From JBBQXK01 sp052387255 (lineage in GTDB: Bacteria; Pseudomonadota; Alphaproteobacteria; Rhodobacterales; Rhodobacteraceae): DNA of 64,000 bases. Every line of letters begins with the position of its first letter. Within the stretch, counting starts at the first letter, position 1. The stretch spans positions 1 to 64,000 of the forward strand of contig JBQTJI010000008.1 of the NCBI GenBank assembly GCA_052387255.1, read 5' to 3'. Below are positions 26,162 through 35,254 of this stretch, piece by piece. The notes beneath the pieces were generated by a model. The model saw nothing but the letters and a program-made list of their open reading frames with translations. It did not search any database and was not told the origin of the DNA. The translations under genes were made by a program, and so were the position numbers.

Positions 26162-27322
26162 CCAGCGGCCCTATTGACTGACCTCTGCCCATGATCGTTG
26201 GGTTATGGAGGCGACGGCCTGCGCGTCTTTTGCGAAGAAGTTCCGGGCTTTGCAGCAGGCGTCGAGGATGTCGTCGTAGGTGTCGAAGACGGTGACGGCG
26301 AGCTTGTTGGCGCGCAGGTAGGCCCAGACGTTCTCGACCGTGTTCGGTTCGGGAGCGTAGGGCGGCAAGGTGAGCAGGGAGACGTTGTCCGGGACGGTGA
26401 GGGCGGCCGATCCGTGCCATCCCGCGCCGTCGAGGACGAGGACGGCATGGGCACCTGGGGCGATGCTGCGGGCAATCTCGGCCAGGTGGGCGTTCATCGC
26501 CTCGGTATTGACGAAGGGCAGGACCAGGCCTGCCGCAAGCCTGCGCGCGGGACAGACCGCACCAAAGAGATAGGCCCATTGGTAGCATGTGTCGCGGGGC
26601 GCGCGGGGCCTTGTGCCGCGCCTGGCCCAGAGGCGGGTCAGGGTTCCCTGCTGGCCGACGCGCGCTTCATCCTGGAACCAGATCTCCAGCGGCTTGTCCC
26701 GTGCCTGCGCGGGGATCGCCGCCGCTACCGCCTCGGGGAAGTTCTTTGAACGCCGCTTGCGCCTCCGGGTCCGACTTCGGGGGCTGCGGGCGCACGGACA
26801 GCCGCCGGAACCCCAGGGCCGCGAGTTGCTTGCCGTAGCTCGCGCTCGTGCAGCACGACCCCGAATGCCGCTTCAATCCGATGTTACAAGTCCTTGCGCC
26901 GCCAGCGCACCACTCCGTCCCGCGCAACGTCCGGCCCGGCCTCGACCCAGGCCGCAAGTTCGGCCATCTGCCCAGGCGCCAGACGCCTGGGCCGGTGTGC
27001 AACCTTCCTGTTCGCCAGCCCGTCCCACCCCTCGGCATTGTAGCGGTGCACCCAGTCGCGCAGCGTCTGGCGGTCCATCCCGCAGGTCCGGGCCGCCGTC
27101 GTGAGGTCAATGCCCTCCAGCACCAGCGCAATCGCCAGCATTCGTCGCGCCGCCCGCACGTACTTCGTCTTGCCAGACGCCCGGCGCAACTCTGCCGCCG
27201 TCAACTCCACTCGCGTGATCGCAATCCCAGCCATGCCAACCTCCAAGCCAACAAACAGCAGTGAGTCAGAGTTCAATGGGCTTGGGATTCCCCCTCAAAG
27301 ACCCATCCGCAGGGGCCGTTGG
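26162..27322 (-). mobile_element. IS630-family insertion sequence, decayed, with TA target duplication
   Basis: The ends are imperfect inverted repeats, CCAGCGGCCC on the left and GGGCCGTTGG on the right (9 of 10 match). TA is present immediately outside both (26160-26161 and 27323-27324), the target duplication expected of IS630/Tc1-mariner elements. The 1161-bp length is normal for the family. The transposase inside is broken. It separates the pqq operon from the moc-like island. Confidence 0.85.
26171..27234 (-). pseudogene. IS630-family transposase, inactivated
   Basis: The N-terminal helix-turn-helix half (MAGIAITRVELTAAELRRAS to VVRWRRKDL) runs from 27234 to a stop at 26884 where a Gln codon is expected. 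Reading then continues in pieces: GKQLAALGFRRLSVRP in another frame, and DEARVGQQGTL through to the DDE-type C-terminus (VLVLDGAGWHGSAAL, LPPYAPEPNTVENVWAYL, ending SWAEVSQ) in a third. At least one nonsense change and two frameshifts are needed to explain this, so it cannot be programmed frameshifting alone. The DDE aspartate and glutamate remain in the last piece. Confidence 0.85.
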
Positions 27323-27324
27323 TA

Positions 27325-28352
27325 TCAGAGGCTGATTGACTGGCCTTTGGCCGCGCTGAGGCGTGCCGCATCAAGGACAGCGAGTGTTTGGGCGCCCTCT
27401 TCGGCAGCGACCGGTGGGCGCGTGCCTGTCCGGACGGCAGTCTCGAAGGCTTCGTAGCAATCGTGATAGCGGCCCTGTTCGGATGGGACGACCGTCGCAC
27501 CTTCCTTGGTATGAAGTGTGCCCCAGCTGGTCTCGGGCTCGTAGCCCCATGCGGCAAGATCACCCGCTGGGCGCTTGTCGGCGAAGATGTCCTGCGCCTG
27601 CACATCGGTGGTCGAAGACACATAGGTCCCCAGATCGCCATAGGCCCGCAAGTCGCGCGCATCGATGTGGTTCAGCTTGCTGGCCGAGACATGGCTATGC
27701 GCACCATTTTGATGCCGAAGGGTCAGGGTGAAGCTGGCGTCCGTCGGGCCTTGTGGCAGATCGGCGAAATCCAGCTGCGCATCGACCACGGCGACGGGAC
27801 CAAGCAGGTAGATCATCTGATCGACGACATGGCTGCCAAGGTCGCGCAGCAGGCCCCCCGTGGGCCCCGGTTCCAGCGTGTGGGCCCCGTCCTGATCCAT
27901 GCGGGATTCGATCCGCCAGACGCGGCCGAGCCGACCGTCGCTGATGACTTTGCGCAGGGTTTGAGGTCGGCGTCAAAGCGGCGGTTCTGGTAGACGCCCA
28001 AGGTGACGCCCTTGGCCTTTGCCGCGCGGTCAAGTTCCATCGCCCCGGCGGCATCGGGCGCAAAGGGCTTGTCGGCGATCACATGCAGGCCTGCGGCGAC
28101 GGCCTCCAGGACCAGGTCGCGCCGGGTTTGCGGTGGGGTCGTGATGGTGACGGCGTCGCAGACCCCGGCCGTGATCATCGCGGCAAGGCTGGGAAAGACC
28201 GGGGTGTCGGGCCAGTCGGCGCGGGCGCGGGCCACGGTTTCGGGCGCGCGGGCCACGATCCCCGCAAGGGCGCAGCCCCTTGCCGCCGCGATGAAGGGCG
28301 TGTGAAAGTGCTGCCCTCCGGTTCCGTATCCGACCACCCCGATCCTCAGCAT
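27325..28352 (-). pseudogene. Gfo/Idh/MocA-family oxidoreductase with a single frameshift
   Basis: The first part, from the ATG at 28352 (MLRIGVVGYGTGGQHFHTPF), has the Rossmann motif, VIADKPFAPDAAGAMELD and LGVYQNRRFDADLK. Near 27957 the frame is lost: one base appears missing in CTCAAACCCTG. The downstream frame carries the rest (MDQDGAHTLEPGPTGGLLRD, GSHVVDQMIYLLGPV, ending AKGQSISL). Together they make a normal-length enzyme of about 342 residues. It may be a genuine recent mutation or a sequencing error. The stop lies directly against the IS target TA. It sits 4 bp after the PanB-like gene, last in the leftward operon. Confidence 0.82.
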
Positions 28353-28356
28353 GCCC

Positions 28357-29181
28357 TTAGCCCTTGGCCAGCTCGAGGAAAGCGTCGAATTCGTCATCCT
28401 TGATCGCGACCGCGTGTTCAGCCGACGGATAGCCGCCGCTGTCCACATCGGCCTTGTAGTCGCGGAAGGCGGCGATACGTTCGTCCTGCAACCGCTGCAG
28501 TTCGGGGCCGAGGGTGCGGTAGACCTTGCCATGGCGCGGCTTGTGGTTCTTGCGATAGCCGCAAACATCTTCGGTGAAGAGGTACTGCGCGTCGGCGTAT
28601 CTGCCCGCACCCATGCCCAGCATGACCAGCGACGAGTTCTCGGACAGGAATTTCCCCACGCGGTCGGGCACCACCTCCAGCTCTGCCGCGAAGACGCCGA
28701 TCCGTTCCAGCATCTGCGTATGCCGCCACAGCGCTGCGGCCTCCGCCGCCGTCTTGCCCACCGCGCGCCAGCCGGTCCAGCTGATGTAGCTGGGGATCAG
28801 GCCGATATGGGCGACCACGGGGATGTAATTGTCGCAAAGCGCCTTCTGGATGTCATAGGACGCCGAACAGTAATAGGCGTCGCCGCCCAGGGCCGCATAG
28901 TGGAACGCCGCGCGCAGGTAATCCTCGGCAGTGGCCAAAGCGCGCCCCTGAAAGCTGCCCCAGCCGCCATAGGGCAGGCCGACCTGCACAAAACAATCCC
29001 CCGCCGCCGCGCGCATGTCAGCGTCAAAGAAGCGGCCCTCGATCGACAGCATGTCGATGTCGGCGGCGGCCGCCGCCGCCGCTTCGTCATGGGTCGAGAC
29101 ATAGAGCATCGAGATCTTTTCGCCGCGCGCCTTCATGGCGCGAATGTCCTGAACATGCGGGCGGTTGTGGTACATTCCCAT
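28357..29181 (-). CDS. PanB-like (ketopantoate hydroxymethyltransferase-family) protein
   Basis: 274 residues related to the PEP mutase/PanB TIM-barrel family. ISMLYVSTHDEAAAAAAADIDML resembles the PanB start (VTAYDYPSA...VD), and VVAHIGLIPSYISW is the PanB GHIGLTPQ element, followed by a late LFTEDVCGY. Residue changes in the core suggest a substrate other than ketoisovalerate. Its place among inositol/rhizopine-like genes points to aldol or C-C cleavage chemistry on a cyclitol-derived keto acid, which is inference. Confidence 0.6.
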   Translation of the reverse strand: MGMYHNRPHVQDIRAMKARGEKISMLYVSTHDEAAAAAAADIDMLSIEGRFFDADMRAAAGDCFVQVGLPYGGWGSFQGRALATAEDYLRAAFHYAALGGDAYYCSASYDIQKALCDNYIPVVAHIGLIPSYISWTGWRAVGKTAAEAAALWRHTQMLERIGVFAAELEVVPDRVGKFLSENSSLVMLGMGAGRYADAQYLFTEDVCGYRKNHKPRHGKVYRTLGPELQRLQDERIAAFRDYKADVDSGGYPSAEHAVAIKDDEFDAFLELAKG

Positions 29182-29193
29182 GGGTCTTCTCCG

Positions 29194-29967
29194 TCAAAGT
29201 GTGAATGCGGTGCGGAAAGCCTGCAAGGCGGCCTCTTCGTCACCCGATGCAAAGGCTTCCATGCCGACCGGCCCGCCATAGCCCATGGCGTCAAGGGCAC
29301 GGGCGATGTTCGGCCAGTTCATCTCGCCGGTTCCGGGTTCGCAGCGGCCCGGGTTGTCGGCGACCTGCACCTCACCGATCCAGGGCAGACAGGCTTCGGC
29401 CCAGCGGATCACGTCGCCTTCGCCGATCTGGGTGTGGTAAAGGTCGAGGTTGATGCGCAGGCACGGGCGGTTCACGGCTGACACCAGCGACAGCACTGCA
29501 GCCGTGGAGCTGAACGGGCAGCCTGGATGTTCGCGCAGGTTCAGGTTTTCCAGCGTGAAGGTCAGGTCAAGCTCTTCGGCAAGATCGCAGATGCGGTGCA
29601 GCGTGTCGCGCGCGCGCAGTTCCATCCCCGGCGCAAAGGTGGCCAGATGCGGGACCGGCAGGCCATAGTCGCCCAGACCCGTGCCGTGCAGGTTCAGCCG
29701 CTGCACGCCTAGCCGCTTGCCCACCAAGGCGGTCTCGCGGGCCGAGGCCAGCAGCAGCGCCGCCCCGTCGGGATCGGCCAGTCGGCCCTTGAGATAGCCG
29801 TTCATGATCGTGAACGTTGCCCCCGTCCGCAGCATGGCGGCAACGTCCCAGGCGGGCCAGTTCCACAGCCCGACGCCAAATCCCATCTCTTTCAGGCGGC
29901 TGGCCCGCCAGGACATCGGCCGGTCGCGCCACAGCATTTCGGCGCAGGCGGCAAGTTGAAAGGCCAT
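29194..29967 (-). CDS. TIM-barrel isomerase, hydroxypyruvate-isomerase-like
   Basis: 257 residues of the AP-endonuclease-2 fold. Landmarks are LNLHGTG, FTLENLNLREHPGCP, CLRINLDLYHTQIGEGD (metal Asp and His), VQVADNPGRCEPGTGEMNWP and the late VGMEAFASGD, matching the Hyi/OtnI pattern including the R-x-E-P-G-x-G-E loop. It lies 1 bp after the MocE-type gene. It probably isomerises a small keto-sugar or keto-acid in cyclitol breakdown. Confidence 0.7.
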   Translation of the reverse strand: MAFQLAACAEMLWRDRPMSWRASRLKEMGFGVGLWNWPAWDVAAMLRTGATFTIMNGYLKGRLADPDGAALLLASARETALVGKRLGVQRLNLHGTGLGDYGLPVPHLATFAPGMELRARDTLHRICDLAEELDLTFTLENLNLREHPGCPFSSTAAVLSLVSAVNRPCLRINLDLYHTQIGEGDVIRWAEACLPWIGEVQVADNPGRCEPGTGEMNWPNIARALDAMGYGGPVGMEAFASGDEEAALQAFRTAFTL

Positions 29968-29968
29968 G

Positions 29969-30277
29969 TCAAAGGTCGATCAGAACGCGGCCCGCGTCAA
30001 CGCGGGTGGCGTAGCAGTGCAGGTTGTTGCAAGCGGGGGGCGTTTCAACTTCGCCATTGGTGAAGTTGAAGATCGAGGAGTGTTTCGGGCATTCGATGGT
30101 GTTTTCCAACACCAACCCGTCCGCCAGATGGATATCCTCGTGGGTGCAAAGGCCATCGGTGCAGAAATAGCCGTTGTCGTGGTTGCGGTAGATCGCAAAG
30201 GTGCGCCCGCCATGGTCAAAACGGATCACATCCTCGGCGTCGATGTCGGTGGTGGAACAGGCGTCGATCCAGGCCAT
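29969..30277 (-). CDS. mocE: Rieske-type [2Fe-2S] ferredoxin, MocE-like
   Basis: 102 residues. The cluster ligands are C44-x-H46 (LCTHED) and C63-x2-H66 (ECPKHSS), the spacing of dioxygenase-type Rieske ferredoxins. The C-terminus PPACNNLHCYATRVDAGRVLI closely resembles MocE of rhizopine catabolism. It should donate electrons to an oxygenase; the best candidate is the MocD-like protein encoded at the head of the same run of genes (36356-37378). No ferredoxin reductase (MocF) gene is present in the island. Confidence 0.78.
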   Translation of the reverse strand: MAWIDACSTTDIDAEDVIRFDHGGRTFAIYRNHDNGYFCTDGLCTHEDIHLADGLVLENTIECPKHSSIFNFTNGEVETPPACNNLHCYATRVDAGRVLIDL

Positions 30278-30287
30278 GGTGGGTCTT

Positions 30288-31247
30288 TCAGATTGCTTGG
30301 GGTTTGTAGTCGGCGGGTTTGGCAGGCATCACGCCTCGCAGCAGAGCCACGGATTTCTCGAGGCCCTCGAGGCTGTTCAGCAGCACATCCTCATGCTCGA
30401 TCGACAGCCAGCCGTCGTAGCCGCCCATCTTGAGCCGGTAGCAGAACTGCCGCCACCATTCCTCGCCATGGCCGAACCCAAGGGTGATGTAGGACCAGCT
30501 GCGTGCCGGGATATCCATCAGGCTGCCGTTTTCCAGCAGGCTGGTGGTGGCCTGGACCGGGGCGTTCAGAAAGGTGTCCTTGGCGTGGACGTGATAGATG
30601 GCATCGCCCAGCCGTTCGGCGGCGATCAGCGGGTCGGCACCCATCCAGAACAGATGGCTGGGGTCGAGGTTGGCGCCAATGACCGGGCCGACGGCGGCGC
30701 GCAGTTTCAGCAGGCTGGGCACGTTGTAGACGCACTGGTTGCCGTGCAGTTCCAGCGCGATCTTTTCGACACCACAGGACTTTGCGAGGGCCACGATCTC
30801 GGTCCAGAACGGGATCAGCTTGTCCTGCCACTGGTAGCGCAGGATGGCTTGCGTCTCGGGTGGCCAGGATGACACCACCCAGTTCGGCATCACATCGCCT
30901 GCGCTGCCGGCAGGCAGGCCCGACATGGTGCAGACGGACTTGATGCCCATCTCGCCCGCCACGCGGATGGTGTCGCGCAGGTCGGCCCCCTGTTTCGGGT
31001 CGGTCGGGTGCAGGGGGTTGCCGTTGGCGTTCAGGCAGATCAGCTCAAGCCCCCGGTCGGCGAAAGCCGCAAGGAATGCCTTTTGCGCCGCCGCGTTGCC
31101 CAGCATGGTCTTCAGGTCGAAATGCGGCGCGGTGGACCAGCCGCAGGTGTTTACTTCAACCCCCGCCACGCCCATGCGGGCCGCGTGATCCAGCATTCCG
31201 GTGAACGCCATCCCGCCAAGGCTGTCGGATACAAAGCCCAGTTTCAT
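30288..31247 (-). CDS. TIM-barrel sugar isomerase/epimerase, MocC/IolE-like
   Basis: 319 residues. MKLGFVSDSLGGMAFTGMLDHAARMGVAGVEVN opens an AP-endonuclease-2 barrel. Metal ligands are seen in KIALELHGNQCVYN, IGANLDPSHLFWMGADP, IYHVHAKDT and LSIEHEDVLL. The layout matches MocC and related proteins of scyllo-inosamine catabolism. The ATG overlaps the upstream Gfo/Idh stop (ATGA). It probably acts on the keto-cyclitol made by that dehydrogenase. Confidence 0.72.
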   Translation of the reverse strand: MKLGFVSDSLGGMAFTGMLDHAARMGVAGVEVNTCGWSTAPHFDLKTMLGNAAAQKAFLAAFADRGLELICLNANGNPLHPTDPKQGADLRDTIRVAGEMGIKSVCTMSGLPAGSAGDVMPNWVVSSWPPETQAILRYQWQDKLIPFWTEIVALAKSCGVEKIALELHGNQCVYNVPSLLKLRAAVGPVIGANLDPSHLFWMGADPLIAAERLGDAIYHVHAKDTFLNAPVQATTSLLENGSLMDIPARSWSYITLGFGHGEEWWRQFCYRLKMGGYDGWLSIEHEDVLLNSLEGLEKSVALLRGVMPAKPADYKPQAI

Positions 31248-32248
31248 GCGTAGAACTCCGGTTTCGCGATCATCTCGACGTTCAGTCTGGTGCCAGCGGC
31301 CAGGGCCCGCGCCCCGGTTTCCGCAACGATTGCGGCGGCATAGCCATCCCAGGCGCTGGAGCCTGTGCGGCTGAATTCGCCGCTGTTCACGAAATGCAGG
31401 AACGCCCGGTTCTGGCGCACATAGGCCTCGCGATACCGGCCCCGCCAGTCGGCCTCATAGACCGTGGTGCTGGCCAGCTTCATGTCGGTGCGGGTGTAGG
31501 CCACGTTGTTCATGGCAATCGAACCCGCCTCGCCCACCAGCTCGGCGCGCACGTCATAGCCGTAGGCGGCGTTGTTGTTGATCTCGATGGTCACAATCTG
31601 GCCATCGGTGGTTTCCAGCACCATCACCACAGGTGCCACCCGCGCATCGGACCGCTTCGGCTGATACGCGGAAATGCTGGCGTATTCGCAGCCCAGCACA
31701 TGGCGGACCACATCGAATTCATGCGGGGCGGAATTGGTGATGGCCATCGCTCCGGTGAAATCGGCCGCCGGGGTTTCCACGTTGCGGTGGAAGTTGTGCA
31801 TCATCAGCGCGCGGCCCAGACGGCCACCATCCAGGGCGGCCTTCATTTCGACATAGGATTGGTCAAAGCGGCGCATGAAGCCGACCTGCACGAAACGGCG
31901 ACCGGCGGCCTGTTCGGCCGCCATCACCGCCAGACATTCGTCGGGGTCCTGCGACAGGGGCTTTTCGCTGATCACCGGCTTGCCCGCCCGAATGCAGGCA
32001 AGGCTCAGCGGCGCATGGGTGAAATCGGGGCTGGCGATGATCACGGCATCCACATCCGCGCGCCCGATCACCGCCACGGGGTCGCTGGCAATGTCAGCGG
32101 CACCACAGGCATCCGCGATCTTGCGGGCGCGCCCCTGATCCATGTCGCAGACCACTTGAAGGGCGGCTCCGGGCATATCCTCGGCCACGATTCTTGCGTG
32201 ATCAGCCCCCATCAGGCCCGCGCCGATAACGGCAAAGCGTTGTGTCAT
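31244..32248 (-). CDS. Gfo/Idh/MocA-family dehydrogenase, inositol dehydrogenase-like
   Basis: 334 residues. VIGAGLMGADHARIVAED forms the nucleotide fold, VISEKPLSQDPDECLAV is the EKP motif, FVQVGFMRRFDQSYVEMK and TNSAPHEFDVVRHVLG carry the Lys/Asp/His set typical of IolG and MocA. The gene starts the metabolic half of the island and is coupled to the TIM-barrel protein. It likely oxidises a ring hydroxyl of an inositol or inosamine using NAD. Confidence 0.8.
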   Translation of the reverse strand: MTQRFAVIGAGLMGADHARIVAEDMPGAALQVVCDMDQGRARKIADACGAADIASDPVAVIGRADVDAVIIASPDFTHAPLSLACIRAGKPVISEKPLSQDPDECLAVMAAEQAAGRRFVQVGFMRRFDQSYVEMKAALDGGRLGRALMMHNFHRNVETPAADFTGAMAITNSAPHEFDVVRHVLGCEYASISAYQPKRSDARVAPVVMVLETTDGQIVTIEINNNAAYGYDVRAELVGEAGSIAMNNVAYTRTDMKLASTTVYEADWRGRYREAYVRQNRAFLHFVNSGEFSRTGSSAWDGYAAAIVAETGARALAAGTRLNVEMIAKPEFYA

Positions 32249-32355
32249 GCTTCCTGCCTCAAGTATTCAGTTGTCGCCAGACTTGGGCCTGGGCCGGTCG
32301 CTGGTCCGGACCAGGCAAGGGAAGGCGTTGTGGCGAGAGTGGCCTTCCGGGGAGA

Positions 32356-33180
32356 CTAGTGTGCAGGTGGCGGCGGATGGCCGTCATGGCTGGCCATGTA
32401 GCCTTCGATGGTGGCTTCAAGTCCGGCCATGGTTTCACCCCCGGCCATCAGGTCGGTGATCTGTTCGCGGGTCTTGTCGCCCTTCTTGAAGTCTGCCGCG
32501 ACGGCCCCACGGATCAGCACGGCGAAATGGTCGCCGACGGCCATGGCGTGCATCACCTGATGGGTGATGAACACCACCGCCAGGCCGCGCCGTTTCGCCT
32601 CGTTCACGATCCGCAGGACGTGGGCGGCCTGTTTGACGCCAAGGGCGGCAGTCGGCTCGTCAAGGATCAGCACGCGCGCGCCGAAATGCACGGCGCGGGC
32701 AATGGCGAGCGACTGACGTTCACCGCCCGACAGGCCGCCGACCAGACGGTCGCCATCGTCGATACGGGTGATGCCGAAGTCCTGCACGGCTTTCACAGCG
32801 ACCCGGTTGGCGGTCTTGCGGTCATAGACCTTGAACGGACCCCAGCCCTTGGTCGGTTCCACCCCGACAAAGAACGACCGCCCGATGGACATCAACGGGA
32901 AGGTGCCGCCGAACTGGTGCACCGTGGCAATGCCCTTGTCAGCGGCGGCGCGCGGGGAGGGCAGGGCGATGGCCTGTCCGTCCATCTCGATGGTGCCGCT
33001 GGTCGGTTGATGCACCCCCGACAGCAGGCGGATCAGCGTGGATTTCCCCGCGCCGTTGTCGCCCAAGAGGCACAGCACCTCGCCCGCGCGGACCTCGATG
33101 TTGATGTCGTGCAGAACGTCGATCGGGCCAAAGCTTTTGTTGACGCCGCGCAGGGCGATGATCGGTGCCTGGTCGGCCAT
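32356..33180 (-). CDS. sugar ABC transporter ATP-binding protein, single-domain (FrcA-like)
   Basis: 274 residues, a single ABC domain of the ribose family: Walker A LGDNGAGKST, Q-loop in TVHQFGGTFPLM, signature LSGGERQS, Walker B VLILDEPTAALG and a switch histidine in VFITHQVMHA. One-domain versions pair with two permeases, which matches the two permease genes immediately upstream. The 107 bp between it and the Gfo/Idh gene hold no recognised feature. Confidence 0.87.
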   Translation of the reverse strand: MADQAPIIALRGVNKSFGPIDVLHDINIEVRAGEVLCLLGDNGAGKSTLIRLLSGVHQPTSGTIEMDGQAIALPSPRAAADKGIATVHQFGGTFPLMSIGRSFFVGVEPTKGWGPFKVYDRKTANRVAVKAVQDFGITRIDDGDRLVGGLSGGERQSLAIARAVHFGARVLILDEPTAALGVKQAAHVLRIVNEAKRRGLAVVFITHQVMHAMAVGDHFAVLIRGAVAADFKKGDKTREQITDLMAGGETMAGLEATIEGYMASHDGHPPPPAH

Positions 33181-33195
33181 TGGTGTTCTCCTCCC

Positions 33196-34203
33196 TCATT
33201 TACCGGCGACAGGCGCCGGTTTCCGTTTCGTCGAACTCAGCGCCAGTTTGCGAAAGCTTTCGTTCATGCCGACGGCCAGCAGCAGCGTCACGCCGATGAT
33301 CAGGTTCGACCAGTTGCGGTCGATCTGCGTGAAGTAGATGCCCTGCACGACAATCGCGAAGGTAATGGTGCCGACGAAAATCCCCGCCACCGACCCGAAC
33401 CCGCCCGTCAACAGCACGCCGCCCACGACGACGCTGGCGATGGTGTTGAAGATGTATCCCATCCCCCCCGACACCTGGGCCGAGTTGAACTGGATCGCCT
33501 GGCACATGCCGACAAAGGCGGCGCTGGTGGAGCACAGCACGAACAGGCCGATGGTCAGCCGGATGGTGGGGATACCCGCGTTGCGGGCCGACACCTTGTC
33601 GCCGCCAAGCGCGAAAATCCAGTTTCCGATCCGCGAGCGGTGCAGGACAAAGGCGAAGATGGCGGTGGCCAGCAGCCACCAGACGATGATGATCTGGTGG
33701 CTGGGGCCGATGAAGCTGCCGAAGGTGGCCTTCGCCCAGGCGGGTGCGGTCAGGGGCACACTCGCGTTGCCCGCCAGAAACACCCCCGCGCTGAGGACGA
33801 TGCCCTGCATCGCGACCAGCGTGCCCAGCGTGATGATCAGCGACGGCACGGTCGTGCGGGTGGTCAAGTATCCGTTGACCAGCCCCACCACCACGCCGAT
33901 GCCAAGCGCGCCCGCCATGCCGACCCAGATCGGCAGACCGTAATGCCCCGACAGGATCGCCGTCGCAATCGACCCCGCCGGGATCATCGCGCCGATGGAA
34001 ATGTCGATCTCTCCGGCGATCATCAACATGCCCACCGGGATCGCCACAATCCCCAGATTGGCCGCAAGGTTCAGCCAGCTTGCAGCCCCCGCCAGCGTGC
34101 CCAGATCGACCCCGCCGAGGATGACGTAGAACGCCAGCACACCGACAAGGCTGATGACCGAACCGGCGGCCGGGCTGCGCAGAAGGGCGTTGATCAGGTC
34201 CAT
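33196..34203 (-). CDS. sugar ABC transporter permease, second of two
   Basis: About 335 residues from the ATG at 34203 (GAGG five bases upstream; ATG at 34206 and a longer start at 34230 are alternatives). Contains AGEIDISIGAMIPAGSIATAIL and VVVGGVLLTGGFGSVAGIFVG, the BPD_transp_2 signatures, and ends in a basic tail. It works with the adjacent permease as a probable heterodimer. Confidence 0.83.
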   Translation of the reverse strand: MDLINALLRSPAAGSVISLVGVLAFYVILGGVDLGTLAGAASWLNLAANLGIVAIPVGMLMIAGEIDISIGAMIPAGSIATAILSGHYGLPIWVGMAGALGIGVVVGLVNGYLTTRTTVPSLIITLGTLVAMQGIVLSAGVFLAGNASVPLTAPAWAKATFGSFIGPSHQIIIVWWLLATAIFAFVLHRSRIGNWIFALGGDKVSARNAGIPTIRLTIGLFVLCSTSAAFVGMCQAIQFNSAQVSGGMGYIFNTIASVVVGGVLLTGGFGSVAGIFVGTITFAIVVQGIYFTQIDRNWSNLIIGVTLLLAVGMNESFRKLALSSTKRKPAPVAGK

Positions 34204-34210
34204 CATCGCC

Positions 34211-35224
34211 TCACTTCTTTTTTGCGACATAGCGCAGCGCGGCGGCGCGGAAGCTGTCGTTGGACAGGACCGCGACCAGCAAAAGCGCGCCGATGATGAT
34301 CGAGCCGAAGTTGGGATCGAGACCCGAGAAGAAGATGCCCTGATTGACGATGGAAAAGGTCATGGTGCCCAGCACGATGCCGATCACCGTCCCCGCGCCG
34401 CCGTTCAAGAGCACGCCCCCGATCACCACGCACATGATCGAGTTGAAGATGAAGGACTGCCCTGCCGCGACCTGCGCGCTGGAGAAGGTCATCACCTGCA
34501 ACACGCCGACAAAGGCTGCGGCGAAGCCCGACATCATGTAAAGCTGGATGGTCAGCCGGTCGGTCGCGACCCCGGCGTTGCGCGCGCTTTCGCGGCTGCC
34601 GCCCAAGGCAAAAACCCAGTTGCCCCAGGGGCTGACGTGCAAGAGATACCACGCAACCATCGCAAAGGCTGCCCACCACAGGATGGCGACCTGGAACATG
34701 CCGCCCAAGGCCGACCCGAGCAGCAGTTTCGACAGCGGATCGGGCACATAGAACAGCCCGGTGGACCCCGCGATCATCACCGTCAGGCCGAGCGTGAAAC
34801 CCATCACCGCAAACATCGTGCCGATGGTCACGATCAGCGACGGGATCGTCGTTCTCATCACCAGAAGGCCGTTCACGAACCCCACCAGCAGCCCGACCGC
34901 CAGCGCCGCGATGATGCCCAGCCCGCCGGGCAGTTCATAATGCCCCGACACGATGGCCAGCGTCAGGCTGGACGCGGGCACCACCGATCCGACCGAGATG
35001 TCGAGATCGCCCGAGATCATCAGCATGCCCACCGGCAGGGCGATGATGCCCACCTGTGCCGCGGTGTTCAGCCAGCTTGACCAGCCCGGCGCACCGACAA
35101 AGATGACGCCGCCAAGCGTGGCAAAAAACGCATAGACGATGATCAGCCCCAGCAAAGCCCCGGCCTCGGGACGCCGCAGCATCCGGCCAAGGGTGCCGCC
35201 TTTCGGTGCAGTCAGGTCTGTCAT
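34211..35224 (-). CDS. sugar ABC transporter permease, first of two
   Basis: 337 residues. SGDLDISVGSVVPASSLTLAI, GFVNGLLVMRTTIPSLIVTIG and CVVIGGVLLNGGAGTVIGI are the family landmarks, with about 10 hydrophobic segments. It ends in AKKK, 7 bp before the preferred start of the second permease. A palindromic hairpin separates it from the binding-protein gene. Confidence 0.85.
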   Translation of the reverse strand: MTDLTAPKGGTLGRMLRRPEAGALLGLIIVYAFFATLGGVIFVGAPGWSSWLNTAAQVGIIALPVGMLMISGDLDISVGSVVPASSLTLAIVSGHYELPGGLGIIAALAVGLLVGFVNGLLVMRTTIPSLIVTIGTMFAVMGFTLGLTVMIAGSTGLFYVPDPLSKLLLGSALGGMFQVAILWWAAFAMVAWYLLHVSPWGNWVFALGGSRESARNAGVATDRLTIQLYMMSGFAAAFVGVLQVMTFSSAQVAAGQSFIFNSIMCVVIGGVLLNGGAGTVIGIVLGTMTFSIVNQGIFFSGLDPNFGSIIIGALLLVAVLSNDSFRAAALRYVAKKK

Positions 35225-35254
35225 GGCGTCCTCCCCCCAAGGTCAGCTTTGACA

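Noticed and set aside
24612..26588. Very long open frame on the minus strand across pqqD-pqqE and into the IS
   Set aside because: It is the antisense of confidently identified pqqE; its sequence is Arg/Gly/Pro/His-rich without family motifs, a common artefact of high-GC DNA. Only its far end coincides with a transposase piece.
26884..27234. IS630 transposase N-terminus as a legitimate first ORF of a two-ORF programmed-frameshift element
   Set aside because: The break at 26884 is a stop codon in the middle of otherwise continuous homology, and further frameshifts follow; programmed frameshifting would not explain this.
32242..34296. 684-codon plus-strand frame across the ABC transporter genes
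   Set aside because: Antisense to an ATPase and permease with clear motifs; rich in His/Asp/Gln/Arg with no recognisable domain.
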